Positions 24,089 through 31,601 of a stretch of 34,228 nucleotides of DNA are shown piece by piece. The position numbers and the translations under genes were made by a program. Under the pieces are notes generated by a model. The model worked only from the letters and a program-made list of their open reading frames with translations, did not search any database and was not told where the DNA came from. This DNA is from Terriglobia bacterium (GTDB lineage Bacteria > Acidobacteriota > Terriglobia > Bryobacterales > Bryobacteraceae): positions 1 to 34,228 of the forward strand of contig JANYJA010000120.1 of the NCBI GenBank assembly GCA_025358575.1, read 5' to 3'. The stretch's first letter is position 1; each line of letters opens with the position of its first letter.

Positions 24089-24352
24089 CTATTGAAGAAA
24101 GCCGACTGGTTCCAGGCAAAAGTGTGAATCGCTCGCACTCTGTATCAACGCAGCCGTCTTTTCCACGGCGTCGCGAAATCCCAGATCGTCGAGAGGAAAA
24201 CCGATCAACTCGCCATTCGAGCGGCGATACTCCACCACTCGATATCGCAGAGTTAAAGGATCGATTGCACCAGCCCGCAGCGCTTCACTTCGGATAGCAT
24301 CGATCTCGGGAATGGACTCTTCATGAGAGGTCATATAAGCATTGGTGCACAT
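24089..24352 (-). CDS. small hypothetical protein
   Basis: An open frame of 87 codons encodes an acidic, helix-rich protein with IPEIDAIRSEALRAGAID and RVVEYRRSNGELIGFPLDD. No signal peptide, membrane segment or recognised family is seen. Starts are possible at the ATG at 24352 or at a second ATG six codons later; neither has a clear ribosome binding site. It stands alone about 70 bp before the start of the large secreted protein and is divergent from the next small gene. It looks protein-like in composition but remains unproven. Confidence 0.5.
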   Translation of the reverse strand: MCTNAYMTSHEESIPEIDAIRSEALRAGAIDPLTLRYRVVEYRRSNGELIGFPLDDLGFRDAVEKTAALIQSASDSHFCLEPVGFLQ

Positions 24353-24500
24353 TTAGGGCCAAGAGTTTCATAGAAATTACTGATGGGGCCGAATAACGCC
24401 TTGTCATGTGGAAACCCGTACTTTCCGCCATTCGCGCACGAATGCATGCTGCTCGATGTTTGTTTCGAACTCTTGTGGCGAGTTTAGCGTCTAAAACAGT

Positions 24501-24749
24501 ATGGAGTTAGCACAAATGGAACACCCGGTTATGGCCATGGCGGACGAAGAATACCGGATGGCTTTTCACAATTTCTCCGAACAAGCACGCAAGGTCCAGG
24601 ATTTGTCGTCACGGCCGGACGTGAGCCAAGCTGCGCTAGATGCCGCTGTCATCGATTTGGAACATGCGCATTGCGTCTACAAGCAGCGTCGCGATGAGTT
24701 GGCTCAGTTCATGCTCCCGCCTCTCGTTTTTCGGGCCTCATCCTGCTAA
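24501..24749 (+). CDS. small hypothetical helical protein
   Basis: The frame encodes 82 residues, mostly predicted helix (EEYRMAFHNFSEQARKVQDL, then AALDAAVIDLEHAHCVYKQR), ending in PPLVFRASSC. No family is recognised. The ATG at 24501 lacks a strong ribosome binding site, and a second ATG at 24519 is possible. It ends nine bases before the DinB-family gene on the same strand, so the two are probably co-transcribed. The amphipathic helix pattern supports a real protein that oligomerises or binds a partner, but this is inference. Confidence 0.5.
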   Translation: MELAQMEHPVMAMADEEYRMAFHNFSEQARKVQDLSSRPDVSQAALDAAVIDLEHAHCVYKQRRDELAQFMLPPLVFRASSC

Positions 24750-24758
24750 CGTCGGGAT

Positions 24759-25238
24759 ATGAACCCGTATGCGTCCAACCTGGGATCGCGTGATCCGATT
24801 GAGGTAGTTGCGGAGACTCCGGGACATCTGAAGGAATTGGCTAAGAAGATTGGCGTGGAAGGCGTGGAACAGACGCCGGCTCCTGGTAAATGGAGCGCGC
24901 GAAAGATTCTATGCCACCTGGCCGACACGGAACTGGCGTTTGCGTTCCGTTTGAGGCAGGCATTAGCGGAAACCTCCCACGTTATTCAGCCGTTCGATCA
25001 GGATAACTGGGCCCGAATTTACGATGGCTTCGAGGTGAACGCTGCACTGGACTTGTTCGCCGCGGTTCGAAAATGGAACATGATTTTAATCCGCGCGGTC
25101 CCGCAAAGTACTTTCTCAAAATTAGTGATTCATCCTGAGCGGGGAGAAATGACGTTTCGAACGCTAGTCGAGACCATGGCCGGCCACGATCTAAATCATA
25201 TTCGGCAGTTAGAAGGAATGGTTCCGTTGAGCGCCTAG
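24759..25238 (+). CDS. DinB-family putative metalloenzyme
   Basis: This 159-residue four-helix-bundle protein of the DinB/YfiT superfamily carries three histidines at the family metal-binding positions: His53 in LCHLADTE and His143 and His147 in GHDLNHIRQLEG. The start MNPYASNLGSRDP and PGKWSARKILCHL are typical. Family members bind Zn or Ni, and some are thiol transferases using bacillithiol or mycothiol; the substrate here is unknown. The gene follows a small hypothetical gene by nine bases and is convergent with araD, with 19 bp between stops. Confidence 0.88.
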   Translation: MNPYASNLGSRDPIEVVAETPGHLKELAKKIGVEGVEQTPAPGKWSARKILCHLADTELAFAFRLRQALAETSHVIQPFDQDNWARIYDGFEVNAALDLFAAVRKWNMILIRAVPQSTFSKLVIHPERGEMTFRTLVETMAGHDLNHIRQLEGMVPLSA

Positions 25239-25257
25239 TTCAGTAGCGCACTGCCGT

Positions 25258-25950
25258 TCACTTCTGCCCGTAGTAGGCCTTGGCGCCATGCTTCCGAAAG
25301 TAGTGCTTATCCTGCACCGCTTGCGGTAGCTGTCCGCACCCTGGATTCAGCGTCGTCGCATAGTACGCCATCGTCGCAATCTCTTCGAGGATCACCGCAT
25401 GGTGCGCCGCATCCATCGCCGTCGCTCCCCAGCAAAAAGGCGCGTGCCCGATCACTAAAACGCCCGGCGCAGTGAGCGGATCCATTCCCGCGAACCGACG
25501 CACAACGGCGTGCCCCGTCGCGCGTTCATACCCTTCATCGATTTCTTCTGTCGTGAGATGCGCCGTCAGAGGCACCGGTCCATGGAAATAATCCGCATGT
25601 GTCGTGCCGAGGCATGGAATTTCACGCCCTGCCTGCGCCCACGCCGTCGCAAATAGCGAGTGTGTGTGAACCACTCCGCCAACGTTCGGAAACGCCTTAT
25701 AAATTTCGATATGCGTCGCCAGATCCGACGACGGACGCAGTGAGCCTTCTACTACCTTGCCCTCGACATCCGTGATCACCATGTCCGCCGGCGTCAAGCT
25801 CTCATATGGAACGCCGCTCGGTTTAATTGCGACCAGCCCCTGTTCCCGATCAATCCCGCTCGCATTCCCGAACGTGTATAAAACCAGTCCGCGGTTCACC
25901 ACTTCCAGATTCGCGGCAAGCACCTCGGTCCGCAGCTTTTCCAATTTCAC
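25258..25950 (-). CDS. araD: L-ribulose-5-phosphate 4-epimerase
   Basis: This 230-residue class II aldolase-like enzyme converts L-ribulose-5-phosphate to D-xylulose-5-phosphate, feeding the pentose phosphate pathway. The residues expected from E. coli AraD are present: GNASG near residue 28, Asp76 in RPSSDLATH, the zinc ligands His95 and His97 in VVHTHSLF, a third ligand His169 in VIGHAPF, the catalytic Asp120 in THADYFHG, and a C-terminal Tyr in KAYYGQK. The ATG overlaps the araB stop by four bases (ATGA at 25947-25950). It is the last gene of the pentose operon. Identification is firm from motifs and context. Confidence 0.96.
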   Translation of the reverse strand: MKLEKLRTEVLAANLEVVNRGLVLYTFGNASGIDREQGLVAIKPSGVPYESLTPADMVITDVEGKVVEGSLRPSSDLATHIEIYKAFPNVGGVVHTHSLFATAWAQAGREIPCLGTTHADYFHGPVPLTAHLTTEEIDEGYERATGHAVVRRFAGMDPLTAPGVLVIGHAPFCWGATAMDAAHHAVILEEIATMAYYATTLNPGCGQLPQAVQDKHYFRKHGAKAYYGQK

Positions 25951-27536
25951 CGCGTATCCTTCTGACGCGCGCGTTCCGCGATCCGGCGCAGTTGCGGTAG
26001 AACGTTCCCAATCGCCGCCGGCTCTGAATCCGGCGCGCCCAGTGCGAAGTACAGCTTTCGATAGTGCGCGTAAAGCTCTCCATACACCGCCGCGCTCGCC
26101 GCCTCCGGCTCAATGGTGCGATGCGGCGGGCAAAGCGCCGTCTGCGCGGCCTCCAGCGAATCGAAAGTCCCCGCTGCCATGAACGCGAAAATCGCCGAGC
26201 CTAAGCTGGTCACATCCCCGCCAGGCACTAGCACTGGCTTGTTCAGCACATTGGCGTAGACCTGATTCAGCACGTTGTTACGCTGCGGAATGCCGCCGCC
26301 ATTAATCACGCGCCGCACCGGAGCCCCGCCCTCTTCCATGCGATCCAGAATCACGCGCGTATGCAATGCGGTGCCTTCAATCGCCGCGAACAGCTCGTCG
26401 CGCGAAGTGTGCGTCAGGTTCCAGCCCAGCGTCACGCCGCCGAGTTCCGGATTCACCAACACCGTCCGGTCCCCGTTGTCCCACGTCAGCCGCAGCAGTC
26501 CAGTCTGCCCTGCGTGATATCGATCCAGCCCTTCCGAAAGTGCCGCAACACTTGTTCCCGCGCGCTTCGCAATCGCGTCGAAAATGTCCCCCGTCGCCGA
26601 AAGCCCCGCTTCGATTCCCGTCATCGCCGGATAAACCGACCCCGGCACCACGCCGCACACTCCCGCGATAAGCCGCACCGCATCGCTCATCCCGATGATG
26701 CACGTCGAAGTTCCAATCACGTTCACCACATCGCCCAGCCGGATCCCCGCGCCCACCGCGTCCCAGTGCGCATCGAACGCGCCCACCGGAATTGGAATGC
26801 CTTCACGCAGCCCCAGCCGCCGCGCCCACTCCGCGCTCAAACGACCGGCTAGCTGATCGGAAGTGGCATAGCGCCCTTGCAGTTTTTCGCGCACACCCGC
26901 GAACAACGGGTCCACGCCAACCAGAAACTCTTCGGACGGCCATCCGCCCCAGCGGGGATTCCACAGCCATTTGTGCCCCATCGCGCACACGCTGCGCATT
27001 GCATCCTGGGGCCGCTTCACGCCGCACAATGTCGCCGCGATCATGTCGCAATGCTCGAATGCCGACCCGAACCGCCCACGCTGTTCGGGATTATTTCGAA
27101 GCCAGTGCAGAAGCTTCGAAAATCCCCATTCGCTCGAATACACGCCCCCGCACCAATCGATCGCTTCCAGCTTCGATTCGTGCGCGGCTCGCGTAATCTC
27201 AGCCGCTTCCCGCCACGCGCGATGGTCGCACCATAAGTAATATTCCGATAACGGCTGCATCGCGCTGTCCACCGGAATCACGCTCGATCCGGTAGTGTCC
27301 AGCGCAATCGCCTCAATGTCGCGCCCTGCGACGCCACTGTTCGCCAAAGCCGCTGGTATTGCTGTTTGCAACGCCCTCAGATGATCGAAGTGGCTTTGCG
27401 TGGCTTGGTCGGGATCGTTCGGCGTGCGGTGCAGCGCATACTCCGCCGTCGCGGCTCCCAATCGCCCGCGCTCGTGATGGAATATGGAAACCCGAACGCT
27501 CAGCGTCCCGAAATCGACGCCCGCGACCAAGCCCAT
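25947..27536 (-). CDS. araB: ribulokinase (FGGY carbohydrate kinase)
   Basis: This 529-residue kinase phosphorylates L-ribulose using ATP. The N-terminal phosphate loop is GVDFGTLSVRVSIF. Further motifs are ALDTTGSSVIPVD, YYLWCDHRA, the catalytic region IPVGAFDAHWDAVGAGI, GTSTCIIGMSD and the C-terminal FGGY signature VINGGGIPQRNNVLNQVYAN. The length is normal for AraB. The start ATG overlaps the last base of the isomerase stop (TAATG), and the stop overlaps araD. Neighbouring araD and a ketose-forming isomerase support ribulose as substrate rather than xylulose or glycerol. Confidence 0.94.
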   Translation of the reverse strand: MGLVAGVDFGTLSVRVSIFHHERGRLGAATAEYALHRTPNDPDQATQSHFDHLRALQTAIPAALANSGVAGRDIEAIALDTTGSSVIPVDSAMQPLSEYYLWCDHRAWREAAEITRAAHESKLEAIDWCGGVYSSEWGFSKLLHWLRNNPEQRGRFGSAFEHCDMIAATLCGVKRPQDAMRSVCAMGHKWLWNPRWGGWPSEEFLVGVDPLFAGVREKLQGRYATSDQLAGRLSAEWARRLGLREGIPIPVGAFDAHWDAVGAGIRLGDVVNVIGTSTCIIGMSDAVRLIAGVCGVVPGSVYPAMTGIEAGLSATGDIFDAIAKRAGTSVAALSEGLDRYHAGQTGLLRLTWDNGDRTVLVNPELGGVTLGWNLTHTSRDELFAAIEGTALHTRVILDRMEEGGAPVRRVINGGGIPQRNNVLNQVYANVLNKPVLVPGGDVTSLGSAIFAFMAAGTFDSLEAAQTALCPPHRTIEPEAASAAVYGELYAHYRKLYFALGAPDSEPAAIGNVLPQLRRIAERARQKDTR

Positions 27537-28969
27537 TACACTTCGCCCTTAGCGTGCCACGTCACGTCCCAACCCAGATACTTCGTCGTCGCTTCGTGAA
27601 CGCTGCCCGCAATCCACGAAAGGTTTGCCGCCACGTGGTGCTCAAAGCCCTGCTCGCAGATATATCGCAGCAGGTCCTGCAATCGCGGTATGCGTACCAC
27701 CCCCGCGCCCCCGAACGTGTTCAGCGGATCGTTGGTGAACTCGCCCTCGCCCACATAGCCGCGAATCCTGCCCGCCCGGTCGTCAGTCGAAAAGCGCGCG
27801 TAGCTCATCGGGGCTGCTTTCACCTTGCCCACCACCGTTCCGAAAGTGTTCTCTTTGCCCACCGTGCCCGCGATAATCTGCTGAAAATCCATCTTCACGC
27901 TCTCGAAGAAATGCTTCGGAAGGTTGCTGCAGTGGAAGCAGACCGCTTTGTTCGGATCGTCGCCGTAGTTGTTATTCCAATCCAGCAGCGCGCTCGGAGT
28001 CTCCGATGCCAGCCGCAGCGCATGCATCCCCACCACCCCCGCAATGTCCACCTCGCACGCGCTCGAGAACAGATTGTTGCTCATCATGCTCATCACCGTG
28101 CAGGGCACCACGCCGAAAAATTCCTCCATCGACGTCCAGCATTGAATCGCCGTGATATCCAGCTCAGCCGTCTGCATCCACTGGTCGATCACCGCGCCCA
28201 GCTTCGCCATCTTCATCAGCGCGCCGCCCGGAATTCCCGCCGTCGACACATAGCTGTTGATCTGATCCAGCTTGCCCTTTGCCGCCGGATCGTCGTCCTT
28301 CATCCGATCGATGCGCCCGAACAGTTCCGAAAGATCCAGCGTGTCGATCGAGATGCCCGAACCCTCCAGCAGCTTCTCGCTATAACGCACGGTGTTGAAA
28401 GCCGTCGGCCGGGCACCCAGCGCGCCGATGCGCAGCCGGCCCAAGCCCTTCGCCACGCGGCAAACACCCAGAAACCAATTCAGATCCTTCTTGAACGCTT
28501 CGCTCTTCGGTGCCACTGTATGCAGCCCCGTGATCGAATACGGAATCCGGTATTGCTGCAGATTATTGCATGCCGACATCTTGCCGCAGAAGCTGTCCCG
28601 CCGGTCGCTAATGGTCATCAACCCCGGCGTGTCCGGCGTCGCTTGAATCAGCACCGGGACGCGCAAATCCGCCAGACGCAGCGTATCGGCAATTGCGCGC
28701 TCTTCGCCAAAATTCGGCAGCGTCACAACAATTCCGTCGATTTCATCCCGATGCGCCCTAAACAAATTCGCACATTTGTGCGCTTCTTCGCGCGTCTCCA
28801 CCGCCCCGTGCTTCGTCTCCGCCGGGTCCGGCGCAATCACGCGAACGCCCGCGCCTTCCAGCACCGCGATCATCTCTTCGCGCCCGCTCCTCGCCAGGTG
28901 ATCCGGAAAAAAACCGCGATTTCCCACGATCATCCCGAGCGTCATCTGCTTTTTCGTTGAACCGTTCAT
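27536..28969 (-). CDS. L-fucose/L-arabinose isomerase-fold sugar isomerase
   Basis: This 477-residue protein of the FucI/AraA fold interconverts an aldose and a ketose with a divalent metal. Motifs include GIVVTLPNFGEE near residue 100, IQCWTSMEEFFGVVPC, CEVDIAGVVGMHAL (probable metal-ligand Glu), LLDWNNNYGDDPNKAV (probable metal-ligand Asp) and CFHCSNLPKHF. These match the fucose-isomerase side rather than classical AraA. As araB and araD follow directly, it is probably the L-arabinose isomerase of this pathway by non-orthologous replacement. The frame is open to 29038, but the ATG at 28969 is preferred because its ATGA overlaps the stop of the upstream gene. The exact substrate is inferred from context. 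Confidence 0.85.
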   Translation of the reverse strand: MNGSTKKQMTLGMIVGNRGFFPDHLARSGREEMIAVLEGAGVRVIAPDPAETKHGAVETREEAHKCANLFRAHRDEIDGIVVTLPNFGEERAIADTLRLADLRVPVLIQATPDTPGLMTISDRRDSFCGKMSACNNLQQYRIPYSITGLHTVAPKSEAFKKDLNWFLGVCRVAKGLGRLRIGALGARPTAFNTVRYSEKLLEGSGISIDTLDLSELFGRIDRMKDDDPAAKGKLDQINSYVSTAGIPGGALMKMAKLGAVIDQWMQTAELDITAIQCWTSMEEFFGVVPCTVMSMMSNNLFSSACEVDIAGVVGMHALRLASETPSALLDWNNNYGDDPNKAVCFHCSNLPKHFFESVKMDFQQIIAGTVGKENTFGTVVGKVKAAPMSYARFSTDDRAGRIRGYVGEGEFTNDPLNTFGGAGVVRIPRLQDLLRYICEQGFEHHVAANLSWIAGSVHEATTKYLGWDVTWHAKGEV

Positions 28970-29184
28970 CGGCCCGCTCCGGGCCGGAAACGCAAACTCC
29001 AAAATAAGCCGAGCCCCAAAATCAGCAGTCCCCACCAAATTCCCGCATGAAGGCTGGCGAGCACCGTCGTCTGCGCGCTCGGCACCATGTATTCGTATAT
29101 TCCCGCGCCAAACGTCAGTAACCCGTAAGGCACCAATAGCAGTCCGATAAAAAACCAGATGGAAATCATTCCTGAGTGATGCAT
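28966..29184 (-). CDS. 72-residue two-TM membrane protein in the pentose operon
   Basis: This short protein has two predicted membrane helices (about residues 6-27, MISIWFFIGLLLVPYGLLTF, and 43-63, TVLASLHAGIWWGLLILGLG) with a basic tail LRFRPGAGR. TAAGGAGCCTATG links the symporter stop, an AAGGAG ribosome binding site and this ATG, so translation directly follows the symporter. Its stop overlaps the isomerase start by four bases. I do not recognise a family. Small two-TM partners of SSS transporters exist (DUF4212 type), but the sequence is not obviously that family. An accessory role for the symporter is inference. Confidence 0.78.
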   Translation of the reverse strand: MHHSGMISIWFFIGLLLVPYGLLTFGAGIYEYMVPSAQTTVLASLHAGIWWGLLILGLGLFWSLRFRPGAGR

Positions 29185-29191
29185 AGGCTCC

Positions 29192-30901
29192 TTACCAGAA
29201 AATCAGATTCAAAACTACAAACACAATCGCCACTAGACTGCCCCAGAAAATCGGCCGCTGCGTCAGTTTCAGGTCGCGTTCCGAGGGAATCTCCGTGCAT
29301 CCATATACCAAGCCTGTCAGTTCCGACTCCGGCTTGGGTTTCGTCATGTAGCTGACCGCCACCGTGACCACAACGCAAATCAGCCACGACCATAGCGCGC
29401 GATACATGTTCTCCGCCATGTCCCGCGCCTTCGGTGAGAGCGCAATAATGCTGATCGCCGATGGGTCAAGCTTCACCCACGCCCACATTCCGATTGACGA
29501 GAGCGTGCCCGCCAGCAGTCCCGACACCCCGCCCGCCGGCGTTGCGCGCTTCCACAGCATTCCCAAAATGACCGTCCCAAACAGCGGCGCGATGAAAAAA
29601 CTGAACAGCGCCTGCACGTAATCCATGATGCTCGCGAACTGCATCACCAGGTATGCCGTCCCGATGCTGACCAGCACTCCCAGCAATGTGCACCAGCGTC
29701 CGATCTTCACGTAATGCTCGTCCGGCGCTTGCGCCCGGAAAAACGCCCGGTAGATGTCATATGTCCACACCGTCGCAAACGCGCTTACGTTTCCCGCCAT
29801 GCCCGACATGAATCCCGCGATCAATGCGGTAATGCCAAGCCCCAGCAGCCCCGGTCCGCAGTATCGCGCCAGCATCAGTGGCAGCACTTCGTTGTAGCTG
29901 TGCGTGGTGGCGGTCGCCGCCGATTCCGCAACCAAATGCTCCGGCAGCACCGCGAGTCCCAGCAATCCCGGCAGGATCACGATAAACGGCACTAGCATCT
30001 TGAACGACGCGCCGATAATGGGTGCCATCTTCGCCGATCGCAAATCGCGCGCCGAGAGCACCCGCTGCACTACCAGGAAATCCGTGGTCCAGTATCCAAA
30101 CGAAATCACAAACCCAAGCCCCAGCACGATGCCAGTCCAGTGGATGCCCATCGGGTTATCCGAAAACGACCCCAGCGTGCGCCACAGATGCGTATAGTCG
30201 CCCGCAGCCGTGTTTTTCGCTATCCGCGCCACCATGCCATTCCAACCGCCGGTTTCAATCAGCCCGATGATCGGAATCAGCATCGCCCCCAGCCAGATCA
30301 TCACGAACTGCAGCACTTCGTTGAAAATCGCTGACAGCAGTCCGCCCAGCACCACGTAAGCCGCCACCGTAAGCGATGAAATCCAGATGCTGAAATGGAT
30401 GTCCCAGCCCAGCACAACCTTCATCACCAGTGCCATGGAGTACATGTTGATGCCGCTCATCAGCACCGTCATGAACGCGAATGAAATGGCCGACACCGCG
30501 CGCGAGCCTTCGCCGAACCGCAGTTTCAAATATCCCGGCACGGAATGCGTTTTCGAAATGTAATAAAACGGCATCATTACCAGCCCGAGAAACAGCATGG
30601 CCGGAATTGCGCCGATCCAGTACCAGTGCGCCGCCAGAATTCCGTACTGATAAGAGGCCGCCGCCCATCCCATCAGTTCGAGCGATCCCAAATTCGCCGC
30701 GACAAAGCTCAGGCCTGCAATCCACGCGGTCATATCGCGCCCTGCCAAAAAGAAGTCTTCGCCCGTCTTCGTGAAGCCCTTCAGGTAGAACCCAATGCCG
30801 ATCACCATTACAAAATAGAGAGCGATCACCACCACATCGACAAAGCTCAGGTGGAGCAGCCGCCCCGGTTCAGCGAGAAGAAAAGCTGGTAGCAAACTCA
30901 T
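29192..30901 (-). CDS. sodium:solute symporter (SSS family), probable pentose transporter
   Basis: This 569-residue membrane protein of the SLC5/SSS family has about 13-14 helices. Typical features are VIALYFVMVIGIGFYLKG, the GEDFFLAGRDMTAWIAGLS segment of the first repeat, WAAASYQYGI, HSVPGYLKLRFGEGSR, GGLLSAIFNEVLQF, FVISFGYWTTDFLVVQRVLS and GFMSGMAGNVSAF. These resemble sugar (SGLT-like) members and use Na+ to drive uptake. It is the first gene of the operon with the fucose-isomerase-type enzyme, araB and araD, so an L-arabinose or related pentose is the likely substrate. The ATG at 30901 has a weak ribosome binding site. Confidence 0.92.
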   Translation of the reverse strand: MSLLPAFLLAEPGRLLHLSFVDVVVIALYFVMVIGIGFYLKGFTKTGEDFFLAGRDMTAWIAGLSFVAANLGSLELMGWAAASYQYGILAAHWYWIGAIPAMLFLGLVMMPFYYISKTHSVPGYLKLRFGEGSRAVSAISFAFMTVLMSGINMYSMALVMKVVLGWDIHFSIWISSLTVAAYVVLGGLLSAIFNEVLQFVMIWLGAMLIPIIGLIETGGWNGMVARIAKNTAAGDYTHLWRTLGSFSDNPMGIHWTGIVLGLGFVISFGYWTTDFLVVQRVLSARDLRSAKMAPIIGASFKMLVPFIVILPGLLGLAVLPEHLVAESAATATTHSYNEVLPLMLARYCGPGLLGLGITALIAGFMSGMAGNVSAFATVWTYDIYRAFFRAQAPDEHYVKIGRWCTLLGVLVSIGTAYLVMQFASIMDYVQALFSFFIAPLFGTVILGMLWKRATPAGGVSGLLAGTLSSIGMWAWVKLDPSAISIIALSPKARDMAENMYRALWSWLICVVVTVAVSYMTKPKPESELTGLVYGCTEIPSERDLKLTQRPIFWGSLVAIVFVVLNLIFW

Positions 30902-30926
30902 AAATTTCGATAAGTACCCCTGAATC

Positions 30927-30942
30927 TTGCAAGCGGTATCAT
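30927..30942. promoter_or_regulatory. LacI-family operator candidate upstream of pentose operon
   Basis: TTGCAAGCGGTATCAT agrees with the general LacI/GalR-type operator TTGAAAGCGCTTTCAA at 12 of 16 positions, with the central CG on the expected axis. It lies 26 bp upstream of the symporter start. The regulator would be elsewhere, as none is encoded in this operon. The assignment is by pattern only. Confidence 0.4.
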
Positions 30943-31356
30943 GTGGATGCTACTGGACCCCCCCATCGAAGTCAAGTTAAGTTCGCTGTCACGCACCGCT
31001 CCGCCCGCGCCGCCGTTCAACGCGTTCACCCCAGTGCGTAAAGATCCCTAGATGCATCTCCCAAGGAGACACTGAGGAAGAGGCTCAATGCCATAAATGG
31101 CTGTCTGTTCGTGATAATGGAGGACCACATTAAGGCACCATCTTCCATGGCCCCCAACTTCGACCTGCCGCGCATTGAAGCTCAAAAGACCGTTAGCGTG
31201 ATGCCCCCGTATTTGGCATCTACTAGCGCGCCGGCGTGACGGCTTGGGATTGTCCCACCTTCCCGAAGATTGCGGGAGTGGGTCAGTTTGGCTGTCGGGC
31301 ATGGTCTCCCGTAACCTGACCTGCAGCACCTCTGATTGCACACTGCCCGTCCAGTA
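30943..31356. other. intergenic stretch without a convincing gene
   Basis: This 414-bp stretch lies between the pentose operon and the Tn3-type end. Short open frames exist on the minus strand (for example 31048-31341, 97 codons), but they lack ribosome binding sites and show no recognisable protein motif. The part next to the operon may hold its promoter. The rest may be decayed DNA beside the former transposon. Confidence 0.4.
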
Positions 31357-31394
31357 GGGGTCGCCTCACGAAACGGAATATAAAGTACGCTAAG
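31357..31394. repeat. 38-bp terminal inverted repeat of a Tn3-family (Tn21-type) transposon
   Basis: The sequence begins GGGGTCGCCTCAC and ends AAAGTACGCTAAG, exactly 38 bp. It agrees at about 33 positions with the terminal repeat I recall for the Tn21/Tn501 group, which starts GGGGTCGTCTCAG and ends AAAGCACGCTAAG. The transposase remnant reads toward it and its TAG stop overlaps its inner end, as in Tn21-type elements. The element therefore lay to the right of 31357. No opposite end was seen in the window. Confidence 0.8.
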
Positions 31395-31521
31395 CTTTTT
31401 GGAACGGTCGTAGCGGCCTGAATTTCCCTTCCTCAACCTTCCGATCTTTCCGCCAGACGTAATCCCCGGTCAGGTTGATATGCTCCCATCCCAGCGGGTA
31501 TTGGCTCAGAAGTCTCGGTCG
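31390..31521 (-). pseudogene. C-terminal remnant of a Tn3-family transposase
   Basis: On the minus strand the codons spell [20 protein letters not shown] followed by [19 protein letters not shown] and a TAG at 31390-31392. This is the highly conserved C-terminus of Tn3-family TnpA (the [16 protein letters not shown]...FRPLRP pattern). An in-frame TGA lies seven codons before the Leu-Ser-Gln, so only about 40 codons of a roughly 1000-residue transposase survive. The stop codon falls inside the 38-bp terminal repeat, the normal arrangement. The remnant is followed at once by DNA leading into the phosphatase gene, so a deletion or recombination joined the two. Confidence 0.85.
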
Positions 31522-31601
31522 TGCTCACGGAACACGCCCAGGCCGGATAGAGTGGATGTGCAGCTGTGCGTTTTCTCTGGCGCGCGGAAGCAGGAGATTT
31601 G

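Noticed and set aside
27359-28960. A 533-codon open frame on the plus strand, rich in His and Arg
   Set aside because: It lies wholly antisense to the isomerase and araB genes, whose motifs are clear. The His/Arg-rich, low-complexity translation is typical of an antisense shadow in GC-rich DNA.
31048-31341. A 97-codon minus-strand frame next to the Tn3-type end
   Set aside because: There is no ribosome binding site, no motif, and other frames overlap; it is more likely decayed sequence.
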